Origin: Desulforamulus putei DSM 12395
GTDB lineage: Bacteria > Bacillota > Desulfotomaculia > Desulfotomaculales > Desulfotomaculaceae
Direction of reading: 5' to 3'
Length of the DNA: 64,000 nt
Assembly: GCF_900129195.1 (NCBI RefSeq)
Contig: NZ_FQUY01000004.1
Location: 1 to 64,000, forward strand
Shown here: one piece after another, positions 56,532 through 64,000 of the stretch
Layout: every line of letters starts with the position of its first letter
How positions within the stretch are numbered: the stretch's first letter is position 1
Program-made: the position numbers and the translations under genes
Notes under the pieces: model-generated
Told to the model about the DNA's origin: nothing
The model's input: only the letters and a program-made list of their open reading frames with translations
The model's database searches: none

Positions 56532-59500
56532 CTACCTATTATTCTCCCGGTATTCCAGCAGCCGCACCATCACCGTAGCCGCTTCGGCCCGGGTGGTCAG
56601 GGCTTTGGGGGCGAATACATTCTCCCCTCTGCCCCGCATGAGCCCCTCTTGCACAATGATGGAAACGGACGTCCTGGCCCAAGGGGCGATGGTGTTTTCG
56701 TCTGCAAACAGGCCGAGCCGGGGCGCGCTGTCGGGGATCACCCTGTTGCTGTTCAACCGGATGGCCCGCACCAGCATGGCCGCCATTTGCTCCCGGGTAA
56801 TGGGGTCGTTGGGGCCGAAGGCGCCGTTGCTGTAGCCGGCCACCAGTCCCATTTTAACCCCGGCGCCCACCGCCCCGGCACACCAGTAATCCTGAGGCAT
56901 GTCGCTAAACCTGGCTGCCGCGGGGTCCTCCGGCAGTCCCAGGGTCCTCACCAGCATGACGGTAAACTGTCCCCTAGTGACCATTTCATTGGGCCCAAAG
57001 GTTTCGGGCGTGACACCCCTCACCACATGACGGGCGGCCATAATTTCAATATTCGGCTTGGCCCAGTGCCCCGTTATATCGTTAAATGTACGGCTGGCTT
57101 CCAGGACCGCAAATTTACCAAACCGATCGACGGTAAAGACGGACTTACCGGTATCCGGGTTGTAATCACTATTGATGAACTCCCACTGGCGGGTCATCTC
57201 ATTAAACCGGTAGGCACCGATCTTCCGGATGTTCAATCCCGCCGTGGCACCGATGGGGGACGTAACGGTCACCTTGACCGGGTTTTTCGATTGACTGACC
57301 GCCAGCTGGCTGCCGTCGGGCCACACAATGGCGGGGCGCACCTCCACCAGCTTACCCACGGGCCGGAGGTACATCAAGGGGTCGGTGCCGGGCAGAGATT
57401 GTTCTCCCACGGACTGCCAGGCCACCCGCATCTGCAGTTGGGCCCCCTGCTCGGACTGACCGATGCGCCCGAACTCGGCGGCGGGGATTTCCACGCTCAG
57501 GCCGGGCAGCTTTAGTTCCACCGGCCGCCCGTTGCGGTAAAGCTCCGCTGCCATGGCGGCCCCAATGGCCAGGGTAACAGGCTTGTCCTCACCGGTTTCA
57601 TTGCCTCCCCCGGCGGCAAGAACCACCTTACCGGTGTTCCTAGAACTTTCAATGGCCTGTCTTACTTCCCGGTCTGAAATGGGTAGCGGTATATAAGGGG
57701 AATGGTCCGGCAGCCCTTGAACGTCTACCCGCCAGACCCTGGCGGTCACCGGATTGACCGTCATCTTAACCTCCGCCTCAATGGGGAGCTCCGACCACTT
57801 TATTTCATTACCCCCCACGAAGATCCCGGCTCCGTCGGCCAGGGTCCAGCGGGTGCCGTCAAAGATAATCAACTGGTTGTTTCCTTCTTTGGACTGAACC
57901 TTGCTGGTTACGGTGGTATACAGGGCATCCAGATGGCGGACCTTTCCGTCTGCATCAAAGACCAGATAAACCTCCGCACCCGCTGGAATGTCCTTCAGAC
58001 CGGCGTTCTTTAACGGGGCATCCCCCCCCACCACGCGAACTCCCACACCCGCATCCAGTTTAAAGACATCGCCGTTGGTGAAGGTAAGGGTGTTGTCCTT
58101 AACCTCACGGATGGTTCCGTGGTAGGGCAGCGTGCCATAGACCAGGGCAAAGGGCTGCGGTCCCTTGACCACCTGCTGCCCGATCACTTCAATGGTGTAG
58201 GTCTCTCCCATTTTGGTATCACTGACAATAATTTCTTCCGTATTGTTCAGACGGTCCCCGTCAATATAACCGTTGCCCCAATAGACTTCCTTACCGCCGG
58301 GGCCGGTAATTTTCAGGTCCAAATCATTCACCAGGTCCTTGCCAATGCCCGGCGTCTTGGGGTAGTCCGTGTAGGCCAGCACTGCCTTGAAGGGTTTACC
58401 GTTGCCGGTAAAGGTGTAGGTTACCTTTTCCCCGGTCTTGAGCCCCTGCCCGTCCAAACTCCTGGCATCTCCCTTTTCCAGGGCAATTAAGGACTGCTCC
58501 ACATCCACCCGGCCGAAGCCCTGGTCAACGGCGGCAACTCCCGGCAGCCGGCGGGCGCCAAAAATAAGCAGCGCCTTCAGTTGGGCGGCGCTGGGAGAAT
58601 GTCCCTTTTGCTGCAGGTACTGGCGCAGCAGCGCCAAGGAACCGGCAGTCAGGGCGGTGGACATGCTGGTGCCGCTCATATAGCCATAAAACTGGTTGTA
58701 CATGCCGATGTAATTGTCCCTGGCCGGGTCCGGCCTGGTCTTGCGGGTAGACAGGATCCAGGTTCCCGGCGCCAGCACCTCCGGTTTGATCCGCCCGTCA
58801 AAGGTGCCCCGGCTGCTGAACCCCGCCACCTGGTCCGGGTTGTCGGAACCGGCGTCCACACCCCGGGCGCCCTCGGTGGAACCCACGGTGATGGCATTTT
58901 TGGCGGCCCCGGGGGAACTGACAAAGGGTTTGGCGGTTTTATAGCCGTTGCCTGCGGATTTCAACACCACCATGTCCGGGTGTTCCCAAACAAACTTGTC
59001 CATGCTGTAGGTATCCCAGTCATAAATACCGTCGCTGAAACTGGCTCCCCAGCTGTTGACATGAATTCTCGGTTGGCCGGGGGCATGATAGGCGTCCAGC
59101 AATAATTCATAAACAGAGGGGATATGCAAGGTGTCATCCTTGGCGTTATAGGTGGCCTGAAAGTACAAACCTGCGCCCGGGGCTATTCCCTTGACGGCCC
59201 CCTGGGACCGGGCGCCGGTGCCCACAATACTGCCGGCAATATGGGTCCCGTGCCCGTTGGGGTCGGCCCATCCGTCGCCGCTGAAGTCCTTGACCCCCAC
59301 CAGGCGGTCCTTGAGATCCGGGTGCAGGGATTCCCATGCCCCGCCGTCCAGTCCCGCATCCGCCACGGCAATCACCTGACCCTGTCCGGTAAGACCGGCG
59401 CCGTTGGCGCCTTGGGCCAGGGCCCAGAGGCCCGGTATTCCCATGATGCCGGCGGCCAGGTTGTTCTCAAACCGGTAGGAGGATGCCAGCGCATCGGCCC

Positions 59501-59588
59501 AGACCGGCCATGGCAGCATCAGACAAACCAAAAGAAAGATCAAACAATATAGAAAAGGTTTGTATCTCTCTCTCTTGATGATAAACAA
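56532..59588 (-). CDS. secreted subtilisin-like protease with three SLH domains
   Basis: The 1018-residue protein has a signal peptide (residues 1-31, cleavage near VWA-DA), an S8 catalytic domain with Asp77 (VADAGLD), His113 (NGHGTHIAG) and Ser near 307 (GTSMSTALTAG), a beta-rich middle, and three SLH repeats at the C-terminus (FNDITGHWAKPNIE, FSDMPQDYW, TIAPWARTSV), which anchor it to pyruvylated wall polymer. It would be displayed on the surface, for nutrition or S-layer processing. The TTG start follows GAGGTG. It lies between pgm and murJ. Confidence 0.93.
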   Translation of the reverse strand: MFIIKRERYKPFLYCLIFLLVCLMLPWPVWADALASSYRFENNLAAGIMGIPGLWALAQGANGAGLTGQGQVIAVADAGLDGGAWESLHPDLKDRLVGVKDFSGDGWADPNGHGTHIAGSIVGTGARSQGAVKGIAPGAGLYFQATYNAKDDTLHIPSVYELLLDAYHAPGQPRIHVNSWGASFSDGIYDWDTYSMDKFVWEHPDMVVLKSAGNGYKTAKPFVSSPGAAKNAITVGSTEGARGVDAGSDNPDQVAGFSSRGTFDGRIKPEVLAPGTWILSTRKTRPDPARDNYIGMYNQFYGYMSGTSMSTALTAGSLALLRQYLQQKGHSPSAAQLKALLIFGARRLPGVAAVDQGFGRVDVEQSLIALEKGDARSLDGQGLKTGEKVTYTFTGNGKPFKAVLAYTDYPKTPGIGKDLVNDLDLKITGPGGKEVYWGNGYIDGDRLNNTEEIIVSDTKMGETYTIEVIGQQVVKGPQPFALVYGTLPYHGTIREVKDNTLTFTNGDVFKLDAGVGVRVVGGDAPLKNAGLKDIPAGAEVYLVFDADGKVRHLDALYTTVTSKVQSKEGNNQLIIFDGTRWTLADGAGIFVGGNEIKWSELPIEAEVKMTVNPVTARVWRVDVQGLPDHSPYIPLPISDREVRQAIESSRNTGKVVLAAGGGNETGEDKPVTLAIGAAMAAELYRNGRPVELKLPGLSVEIPAAEFGRIGQSEQGAQLQMRVAWQSVGEQSLPGTDPLMYLRPVGKLVEVRPAIVWPDGSQLAVSQSKNPVKVTVTSPIGATAGLNIRKIGAYRFNEMTRQWEFINSDYNPDTGKSVFTVDRFGKFAVLEASRTFNDITGHWAKPNIEIMAARHVVRGVTPETFGPNEMVTRGQFTVMLVRTLGLPEDPAAARFSDMPQDYWCAGAVGAGVKMGLVAGYSNGAFGPNDPITREQMAAMLVRAIRLNSNRVIPDSAPRLGLFADENTIAPWARTSVSIIVQEGLMRGRGENVFAPKALTTRAEAATVMVRLLEYRENNR

Positions 59589-59621
59589 AATATCACCTCA
59601 TAAATATGTACGAGCAAAACA

Positions 59622-59664
59622 AAAGAAAAAAGCGCCATCGAAAAATGTTCGACAGCGCCTTTCT
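59622..59664 (-). terminator. terminator of the phosphoglucomutase gene
   Basis: An imperfect hairpin (GCGC pairs and TCGAA/TTCGA around a short loop, with a 2x2 internal mismatch) is followed on the minus strand by TTTTTTCTTTTG. Confidence 0.6.
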
Positions 59665-59738
59665 TAATTCCTCTATAAATGATCAAATAACTTAAAATAC
59701 CATCCGTAAGTTATCTGTCTTTCCCAATAATTAAAAAC

Positions 59739-61202
59739 CTACCTTAATTTTAACAGATCCTTCACCTGTTGTTGCAGCTGATTTTTTTGTTCCGGGCTGT
59801 TGGCCTCTACATAGACCCGGAACAGCGGTTCCGTGCCGGAAGGACGGATCAACACCCAGGCACCGTCCGCCAGCACCAGCTTGGTGCCGTCCAGGGTTAT
59901 TTTCTCCCGCACCGCCTGCCCGGCCAGCTCGTCAGGAGCAAAATCCTTTAATTGGTCCAAAATGTCCGCCTTTTGTTCCGGCGAGGTATGAATATCCAAT
60001 CTCTCGCTGTAGAGCCGGCCAAACTCTGCATAAACCTGCTGCAGCAGTTCCGTCAGGCTTTTGCCATGGCAGGCCACCATTTCGGCGGCCAGCAATCCGG
60101 CTAAAATGCCGTCCTTCTCCGGGATATGCCCCTTAATGGACAAACCGCCGCTTTCTTCCCCGCCCAAAATGCAGTCCTTCTCCAACAGGTTCTGGCCGAT
60201 ATATTTGAAGCCCACCGGGGATTCGTACACCGGCTGACCATACTTCGCCGCCAGCCGGTCCAGCAGGTGGGTGGTGGCCACCGTCCTGGCCACCGGCCCC
60301 CGCCACCCCTTTACGGTCAGCAGGTGGTAATAGAGCAGGGGCAGGAACTGGTTGGGGGTGATATATTCGCCGCCGGCGTCAATGATGCCAAAGCGGTCCG
60401 CGTCCCCGTCCAGGGCCAAGCCCAAATGGGCCCCGCCGGCCTTGACCCGGCTTTTCAGCTCCGCCAGGGACTTGCCGGTGGGTTCCGGCAGGGTGCCCCC
60501 AAACAGCGGGTCCCGGTGATTGTGGATGACTTCCAGTTGAACCCCGGCTTCTCCCAAAATATGTTCCAAATAACCGATGCCGGCGCCGTACATGGGGTCG
60601 ATGACCGCCTTCAGCCCCGCCCTGCCAATGGCCTGCAGGTCTACCAGGGAGGCAATGTGCTTGACATAGTCGTCAAAGGGGTTGTGCTCCGTGCAGCTGC
60701 AGGCCCGGGGCTTCTCCTCTTCCAACAGTCTGCCGTAACGCCCCTCCGGCGGCGTCAATTCATAAGCGTCGCAGGGTTCCCCCGCCTGCAGTTTGGCGAT
60801 ATTCTCCTCAATTTTCTTGGTGATATGCGGCAGGGCCGGTCCCGCATACTCCGGAATAAATTTGAACCCGTTATAGGGCGGCGGGTTGTGGCTGGCCGTC
60901 AGCATCACCGCCCCGGCAGCCCCGTGGATTTTAATGGCATAGGCCGTCACCGGGGTGGGGGTGGCCCCGCAGCACAGGAAGACCGGAATCCCCTGTTGAA
61001 CGAACTCTTCCGCCACCGCCTCGGCAAATTCTTCGGCCAGGAAACGGTTGTCCCGGCCCACCACCAGGCCCCGTTCCCCGAGGCCCTGCCCCTTTATGTA
61101 GGCCGCCACCGCCCGGGCCACCAGCCTGACATTGTCAAAGGTAAAGTCTTTGGCAATAATGCCACGCCAACCATCGGTTCCAAAGGATATTTTATGCGTC
61201 AC
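59739..61202 (-). CDS. phosphoglucomutase / phosphomannomutase family protein
   Basis: The 487-residue alpha-D-phosphohexomutase has the N-terminal FGTDGWRG, the catalytic serine loop MLTASHNPPPYNG near residue 100, the metal loop DGDADRFG near 265, and the sugar loop GGEESGG. It interconverts hexose 1- and 6-phosphates; glucose versus mannose is not settled from sequence. GTG at 61202 has GGAGGAG upstream. With galU and the GalE-like epimerase it would supply UDP-glucose and UDP-galactose for envelope glycans. Confidence 0.93.
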   Translation of the reverse strand: MTHKISFGTDGWRGIIAKDFTFDNVRLVARAVAAYIKGQGLGERGLVVGRDNRFLAEEFAEAVAEEFVQQGIPVFLCCGATPTPVTAYAIKIHGAAGAVMLTASHNPPPYNGFKFIPEYAGPALPHITKKIEENIAKLQAGEPCDAYELTPPEGRYGRLLEEEKPRACSCTEHNPFDDYVKHIASLVDLQAIGRAGLKAVIDPMYGAGIGYLEHILGEAGVQLEVIHNHRDPLFGGTLPEPTGKSLAELKSRVKAGGAHLGLALDGDADRFGIIDAGGEYITPNQFLPLLYYHLLTVKGWRGPVARTVATTHLLDRLAAKYGQPVYESPVGFKYIGQNLLEKDCILGGEESGGLSIKGHIPEKDGILAGLLAAEMVACHGKSLTELLQQVYAEFGRLYSERLDIHTSPEQKADILDQLKDFAPDELAGQAVREKITLDGTKLVLADGAWVLIRPSGTEPLFRVYVEANSPEQKNQLQQQVKDLLKLR

Positions 61203-61361
61203 GGCAATCTCCTCCACGGTAACAAATAAATATGATACAAAAAGTATTTTATGAGGACTATACCATAATTATGCATATTATTCCAGCACTGGCAAGGTTT
61301 ATAATGTCATTTTAACGGGAATACTATGATTAGTTAACAAAGATTGCAGTGAAGGAGATTG

Positions 61362-61475
61362 ATGAATATGGCCAAGGCCGTGGATATAAAGGCGCTGGAT
61401 AGCCGACGCAAGATGCTGGAGGGGTATTTAAGCGGGAATAAGGGGAAGAAAGCAGTTAATAGTTCGGGAAAATAA
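61362..61475 (+). CDS. 37-residue small protein of unknown function
   Basis: An ATG at 61362 preceded by GAAGGAG opens a 37-codon frame: it begins MNMAKAVDIKALDSRRKML and continues EGYLSGNKGKKAVNSSGK. A second ATG at 61368 is possible. A strong plus-strand terminator follows at 61488. It is basic, without membrane segment or signal. The ribosome site plus terminator on the strand opposite to all neighbours argue for a real gene; no family is recognised. Confidence 0.55.
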   Translation: MNMAKAVDIKALDSRRKMLEGYLSGNKGKKAVNSSGK

Positions 61476-61487
61476 GTAAGAAGCAGA

Positions 61488-61525
61488 GGAGGGTAAGATT
61501 ACAAAAATCTTTCCCTCCTTTGTTA
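61488..61525 (+). terminator. rho-independent terminator of the small ORF
   Basis: GGAGGGTAAGAT and ATCTTTCCCTCC form a 12-base stem with one mismatch and a seven-base loop, followed by TTTGTT. Confidence 0.85.
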
Positions 61526-61549
61526 CTCTTGGAGAATTTATTGGTTGAC

Positions 61550-62461
61550 TTACGGAAGATAATACTCCACCGTTTCCTTCAGCCCCTCGGCCAGACTATA
61601 CCGGGGCTGCCAGTGCAGTTGGGCTACCGCCCGTCTATTATCCAGATAGCTATGCACGATATCACCGGCCCTAGGGGGACCGTATGCCGGCTCCAGGGAA
61701 GAACCCAGCTCCTGCCGGATTAAATGATATAACTCATGCACGGTGGAAGCCCGGCCGGTGCTGATGTTCAGGATCTGGCCATCGCCCTGCTCAAGGGCCA
61801 GCAGGTTGGCGGCGGCTACGTCCTTGACGTAGACAAAGTCGCGGGTCTGCCGGCCGTCGCCGAAGATAACAGCCTGCCGGTTGTTCAGCAGCTTGTCGAT
61901 AAAAATGGCCACCACGCCGCCTTCCCCCTGGGCGTCCTGGCGGGGGCCGTAAATGTTGGCGTAGCGCAGGGCGGTCCAGCGCAGGCCGTAAAGTTCCCGG
62001 TAGGCCTCCAGATATTTTTCTACGGTAAGTTTGGAAATGCCGTAACCGGACAGCGGCCTGAGGGGGTGTTCCTCATCCACCGGCAGGTACTCGGGGTTGC
62101 CGTACACGGCGGCAGAGGAGGCAAAGACCACCTTTTCTACGCCGTATTTCCGGCACGCTTCCAACAGGTTCAAGGTGCCGATAATATTGACGCTGGCATC
62201 AAAAACGGGATCCCGCAGGGAAACCGGCACCGCCACCTGGGCAGCCTGGTGGATTAAAGCCCGGGGCCTGGTTTCCTTGACAATATCCGCAATCCCCGGG
62301 TCTGTAATGTCCCTTTGATAAAAGGGAACGCCCGGGGGAAGATTTTCTTTTTTGCCGCTGGATAAATTGTCTATAACAAAAACTTCATGGTTGGCCTGTA
62401 GCAAAGCCTCCACAACATGGGAACCAATAAAACCGGCCCCGCCGGTCACTAAGATTCTCAC
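61550..62461 (-). CDS. NAD-dependent sugar-nucleotide epimerase, GalE-like
   Basis: The 303-residue short-chain dehydrogenase has the NAD motif GGAGFIGSH at residues 7-15, Ser and the YxxxK pair (VFASSAAVYG, GYGISK) and the C-terminal sugar-binding region. It resembles UDP-glucose/UDP-GlcNAc 4-epimerases; the exact sugar is uncertain. It lies 28 bases downstream of galU, in one operon with it and with the WecA-like gene. Confidence 0.9.
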   Translation of the reverse strand: MRILVTGGAGFIGSHVVEALLQANHEVFVIDNLSSGKKENLPPGVPFYQRDITDPGIADIVKETRPRALIHQAAQVAVPVSLRDPVFDASVNIIGTLNLLEACRKYGVEKVVFASSAAVYGNPEYLPVDEEHPLRPLSGYGISKLTVEKYLEAYRELYGLRWTALRYANIYGPRQDAQGEGGVVAIFIDKLLNNRQAVIFGDGRQTRDFVYVKDVAAANLLALEQGDGQILNISTGRASTVHELYHLIRQELGSSLEPAYGPPRAGDIVHSYLDNRRAVAQLHWQPRYSLAEGLKETVEYYLP

Positions 62462-62489
62462 GATTCTTCTTCAGTCCTTTATCCCGAAA

Positions 62490-63356
62490 TTATTCTCCTA
62501 CGACCTCTTTTAAATATTTCCTGAATTCCTCCGCCAAATCCGGCCTTTCCAGGGCAAACTCAACGGTGGCCTTCAGATAACCCAGCTTATCGCCCACATC
62601 ATAACGTTTGCCCTCGAACAAACAGCCGTAAATGGCTTCGGCCTGCACCAGCTTTTTCAGCGCATCGGTCAATTGAATCTCGCCGCCTGCCCCCGGCCTG
62701 GTGGTGGCCAGGATGTCAAAAATACGGGGACTTAAAATATACCTTCCCATCACCGCCAACTGCGAAGGGGCCTGATCAATTTCCGGCTTCTCCACCAGGT
62801 CGTAAATGCGGCAGACCCCTTCACGTTCGGTGGCTGCCTCGACGATGCCGTACCTGTTCACATGTTCCCGGGGCACTTCCTGCACTCCCAGGACGGTATA
62901 GCGGACCTCTTCGTACAGGTTCATCATTTGTTTCAGACAGGGTACTTTGCTGCGAATCACATCGTCTCCCAGCAACACCGCAAAGGGTTCATCGCCGATA
63001 AACTTGCGGGCGCAGTAGACGGCGTGGCCCAACCCCAGGGGTTCCTTCTGGCGAATGTAGTGGATATCCACCATTTCGCTGATGTCCCGCACCAAACCAA
63101 GCAATTCGTGTTTTTGTTTACTGCTTAACTGCACTTCCAGTTCCAGGGACTTGTCAAAATGGTCCTCAATGGCCCGCTTGTTGCGGCCCGTAACAATGAG
63201 AATATCTTCAATGCCCGATGCAACCGCTTCTTCGACTATGTACTGAATGGTTGGCGTATCCACAATGGGCAGCATTTCCTTGGGCTGCGCCTTGGTGGCC
63301 GGTAAAAACCGAACACCGAGCCCGGCTGCCGGAATAATGGCCTTACGAACTCTCAT
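62490..63356 (-). CDS. galU: UTP-glucose-1-phosphate uridylyltransferase
   Basis: The 288-residue enzyme starts VRKAIIPAAGLGVRFLPATK with the nucleotidyl-transferase signature and keeps KEMLPIVDTPTIQYIVEEA and AVLLGDDVI. It makes UDP-glucose from the glucose-1-phosphate that the phosphoglucomutase would supply. The ATG follows AGGAAAG. Family length is normal. Confidence 0.96.
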   Translation of the reverse strand: MRVRKAIIPAAGLGVRFLPATKAQPKEMLPIVDTPTIQYIVEEAVASGIEDILIVTGRNKRAIEDHFDKSLELEVQLSSKQKHELLGLVRDISEMVDIHYIRQKEPLGLGHAVYCARKFIGDEPFAVLLGDDVIRSKVPCLKQMMNLYEEVRYTVLGVQEVPREHVNRYGIVEAATEREGVCRIYDLVEKPEIDQAPSQLAVMGRYILSPRIFDILATTRPGAGGEIQLTDALKKLVQAEAIYGCLFEGKRYDVGDKLGYLKATVEFALERPDLAEEFRKYLKEVVGE

Positions 63357-63392
63357 ACTACGCTTCCTTTCTTAGGATTGATGAACGCAACC

Positions 63393-63432
63393 AATGCCAA
63401 ACAGCGGTCCTACATTTTTGAGGACCGCTGTT
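63393..63432 (-). terminator. hairpin over the stop codon of the WecA-like gene
   Basis: ACAGCGGTCCT and AGGACCGCTGT form an 11-base stem whose loop holds the stop codon. The T-run after it is short (TTT), so it may be a weak terminator before galU. Confidence 0.5.
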
Positions 63433-64000
63433 GTAAGTTCTGTGAAACTGAAACAGAGGATTGAATCCCTGCCCTGGTGGCCCTGCCGATGACGCCGATC
63501 TTGTTGGCTGCCACGATGATCACCACAGCCAGAATGAAGAGCAGCAGCACCGCCTGGCTGGTGGTAATGACGGTTAACAGGAACGCGCTGATGCCCAGCA
63601 CCAGGTTGATGGCGTAGATGGCCAGCACTGTTTGCTTATGGGACAGGCCCAGGGCCATGATGCGGTGGTGCAGGTGTTCCTTATCCGGCTGAAAGATGGG
63701 CCGGTGGCTCTGGTAGCGGCGCAGGATGGCGAAAAACACGTCCAGCAGCGGAATGCCCAGGATCACCATGGGAATAATGACCGAGATGGCGGTGGCTGCC
63801 TTGGCCACACCCATGACCGCCAGGACGCTCAAAGCATAACCCAGGAACATGGAACCGGTATCCCCCAGGAAAATCCTGGCAGGGTAAAAGTTGTGCCGTA
63901 AAAAGCCTAGGGTGGCAGCGGCCAGGATGAGGGCCAGAGAAACCACGTCCATGCCCAGCCCGCCCAGCAGGTGGGCCTGCTGCCAGGTGACCGCGGCCAG
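63410..64000 (-). CDS. undecaprenyl-phosphate sugar-1-phosphate transferase (WecA/TagO/MraY family), 5' end cut off
   Basis: The frame is open to the window edge, giving 196 C-terminal residues. The segment has about six membrane helices, the family motif FLGDTGSMFLGYAL (metal Asp) and the cytoplasmic HLHHRI loop (PDKEHLHHRIMALGLS) seen in WecA/TagO but not in MraY. Such enzymes place the first sugar phosphate on the lipid carrier for teichoic acid or other wall polymers. It begins the run toward galU and the epimerase. Confidence 0.9.
   Translation of the reverse strand: MAAVTWQQAHLLGGLGMDVVSLALILAAATLGFLRHNFYPARIFLGDTGSMFLGYALSVLAVMGVAKAATAISVIIPMVILGIPLLDVFFAILRRYQSHRPIFQPDKEHLHHRIMALGLSHKQTVLAIYAINLVLGISAFLLTVITTSQAVLLLFILAVVIIVAANKIGVIGRATRAGIQSSVSVSQNLQQRSSKM

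Noticed and set aside
60126-61229. A 367-codon plus-strand open frame opposite phosphoglucomutase
   Set aside because: Same reason: shadow of a well-conserved gene, odd composition.

Overview
The window looks like chromosome from a Gram-positive, spore-forming anaerobe of the Clostridia, most likely a Peptococcaceae / Desulfotomaculum-type organism. The grounds are gene content and order: a Bacillus-like rapZ-yvcK-crh-whiA set, uvrB-uvrA, ftsE-ftsX-M23-ctpB-minJ, prfB-secA and hpf follow the order known from Bacillus but are spread out, and they are joined by a split transketolase, an S-layer (SLH) protease, KinB-like orphan kinases and an anaerobic flavin-iron-sulfur redox complex. The genus is inference; no rRNA is present. 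Almost all genes are on the minus strand.

Layout. 1-8690: gapA start, rpoN, metallo-hydrolase, whiA, polysaccharide deacetylase, yvcK, rapZ, a Crh-like HPr and a HAD phosphatase. 8820-18860: uvrC, a plus-strand TetR/HlyD/ABC-2 export operon with a clear promoter and operator, then uvrA and uvrB. 19040-28970: coiled-coil protein, family 4 uracil-DNA glycosylase, DUF3243 protein, MinJ-like PDZ protein, CtpB, M23 peptidase, FtsX, FtsE, two-subunit transketolase, YitT protein. 29217-33011: prfB with its programmed +1 frameshift, and secA.

33406-44793 is a visibly AT-richer metabolic island. It holds a secondary alcohol dehydrogenase of the Thermoanaerobacter type, a three-subunit NuoE/NuoF/(GltD+MopB-like) flavoprotein complex that best fits a Sporomusa-type electron-bifurcating transhydrogenase (Stn), a stand-alone Lrp/AsnC sensor domain, a GAF histidine kinase, a NarL-type regulator and an iron alcohol dehydrogenase. 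Between the two operons lies an array of four CTACC/GGTAG half-sites spaced one helical turn apart, and a related palindrome precedes the secondary alcohol dehydrogenase. The unit reads as a sensed alcohol-oxidation module that moves electrons among NADPH, NADH and ferredoxin.

44950-54681: hpf, a cold-shock gene, a DnaA-box cluster, comFC, a holin/XhlA/DUF2922/DUF1659 group, a degenerate GGDEF protein that keeps its c-di-GMP inhibitory site, an orphan kinase facing an XRE regulator across two matched operators, a REP-associated transposase with its REPs, and metK under a SAM-I riboswitch. 54740-64000: murJ, an SLH subtilase, phosphoglucomutase, a small unannotated ORF with its own terminator, a GalE-like epimerase, galU and a WecA/TagO-type transferase, which together suggest envelope polysaccharide synthesis.

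At least four families of palindromic repeats are scattered between genes, and most copies sit directly against a stop codon.
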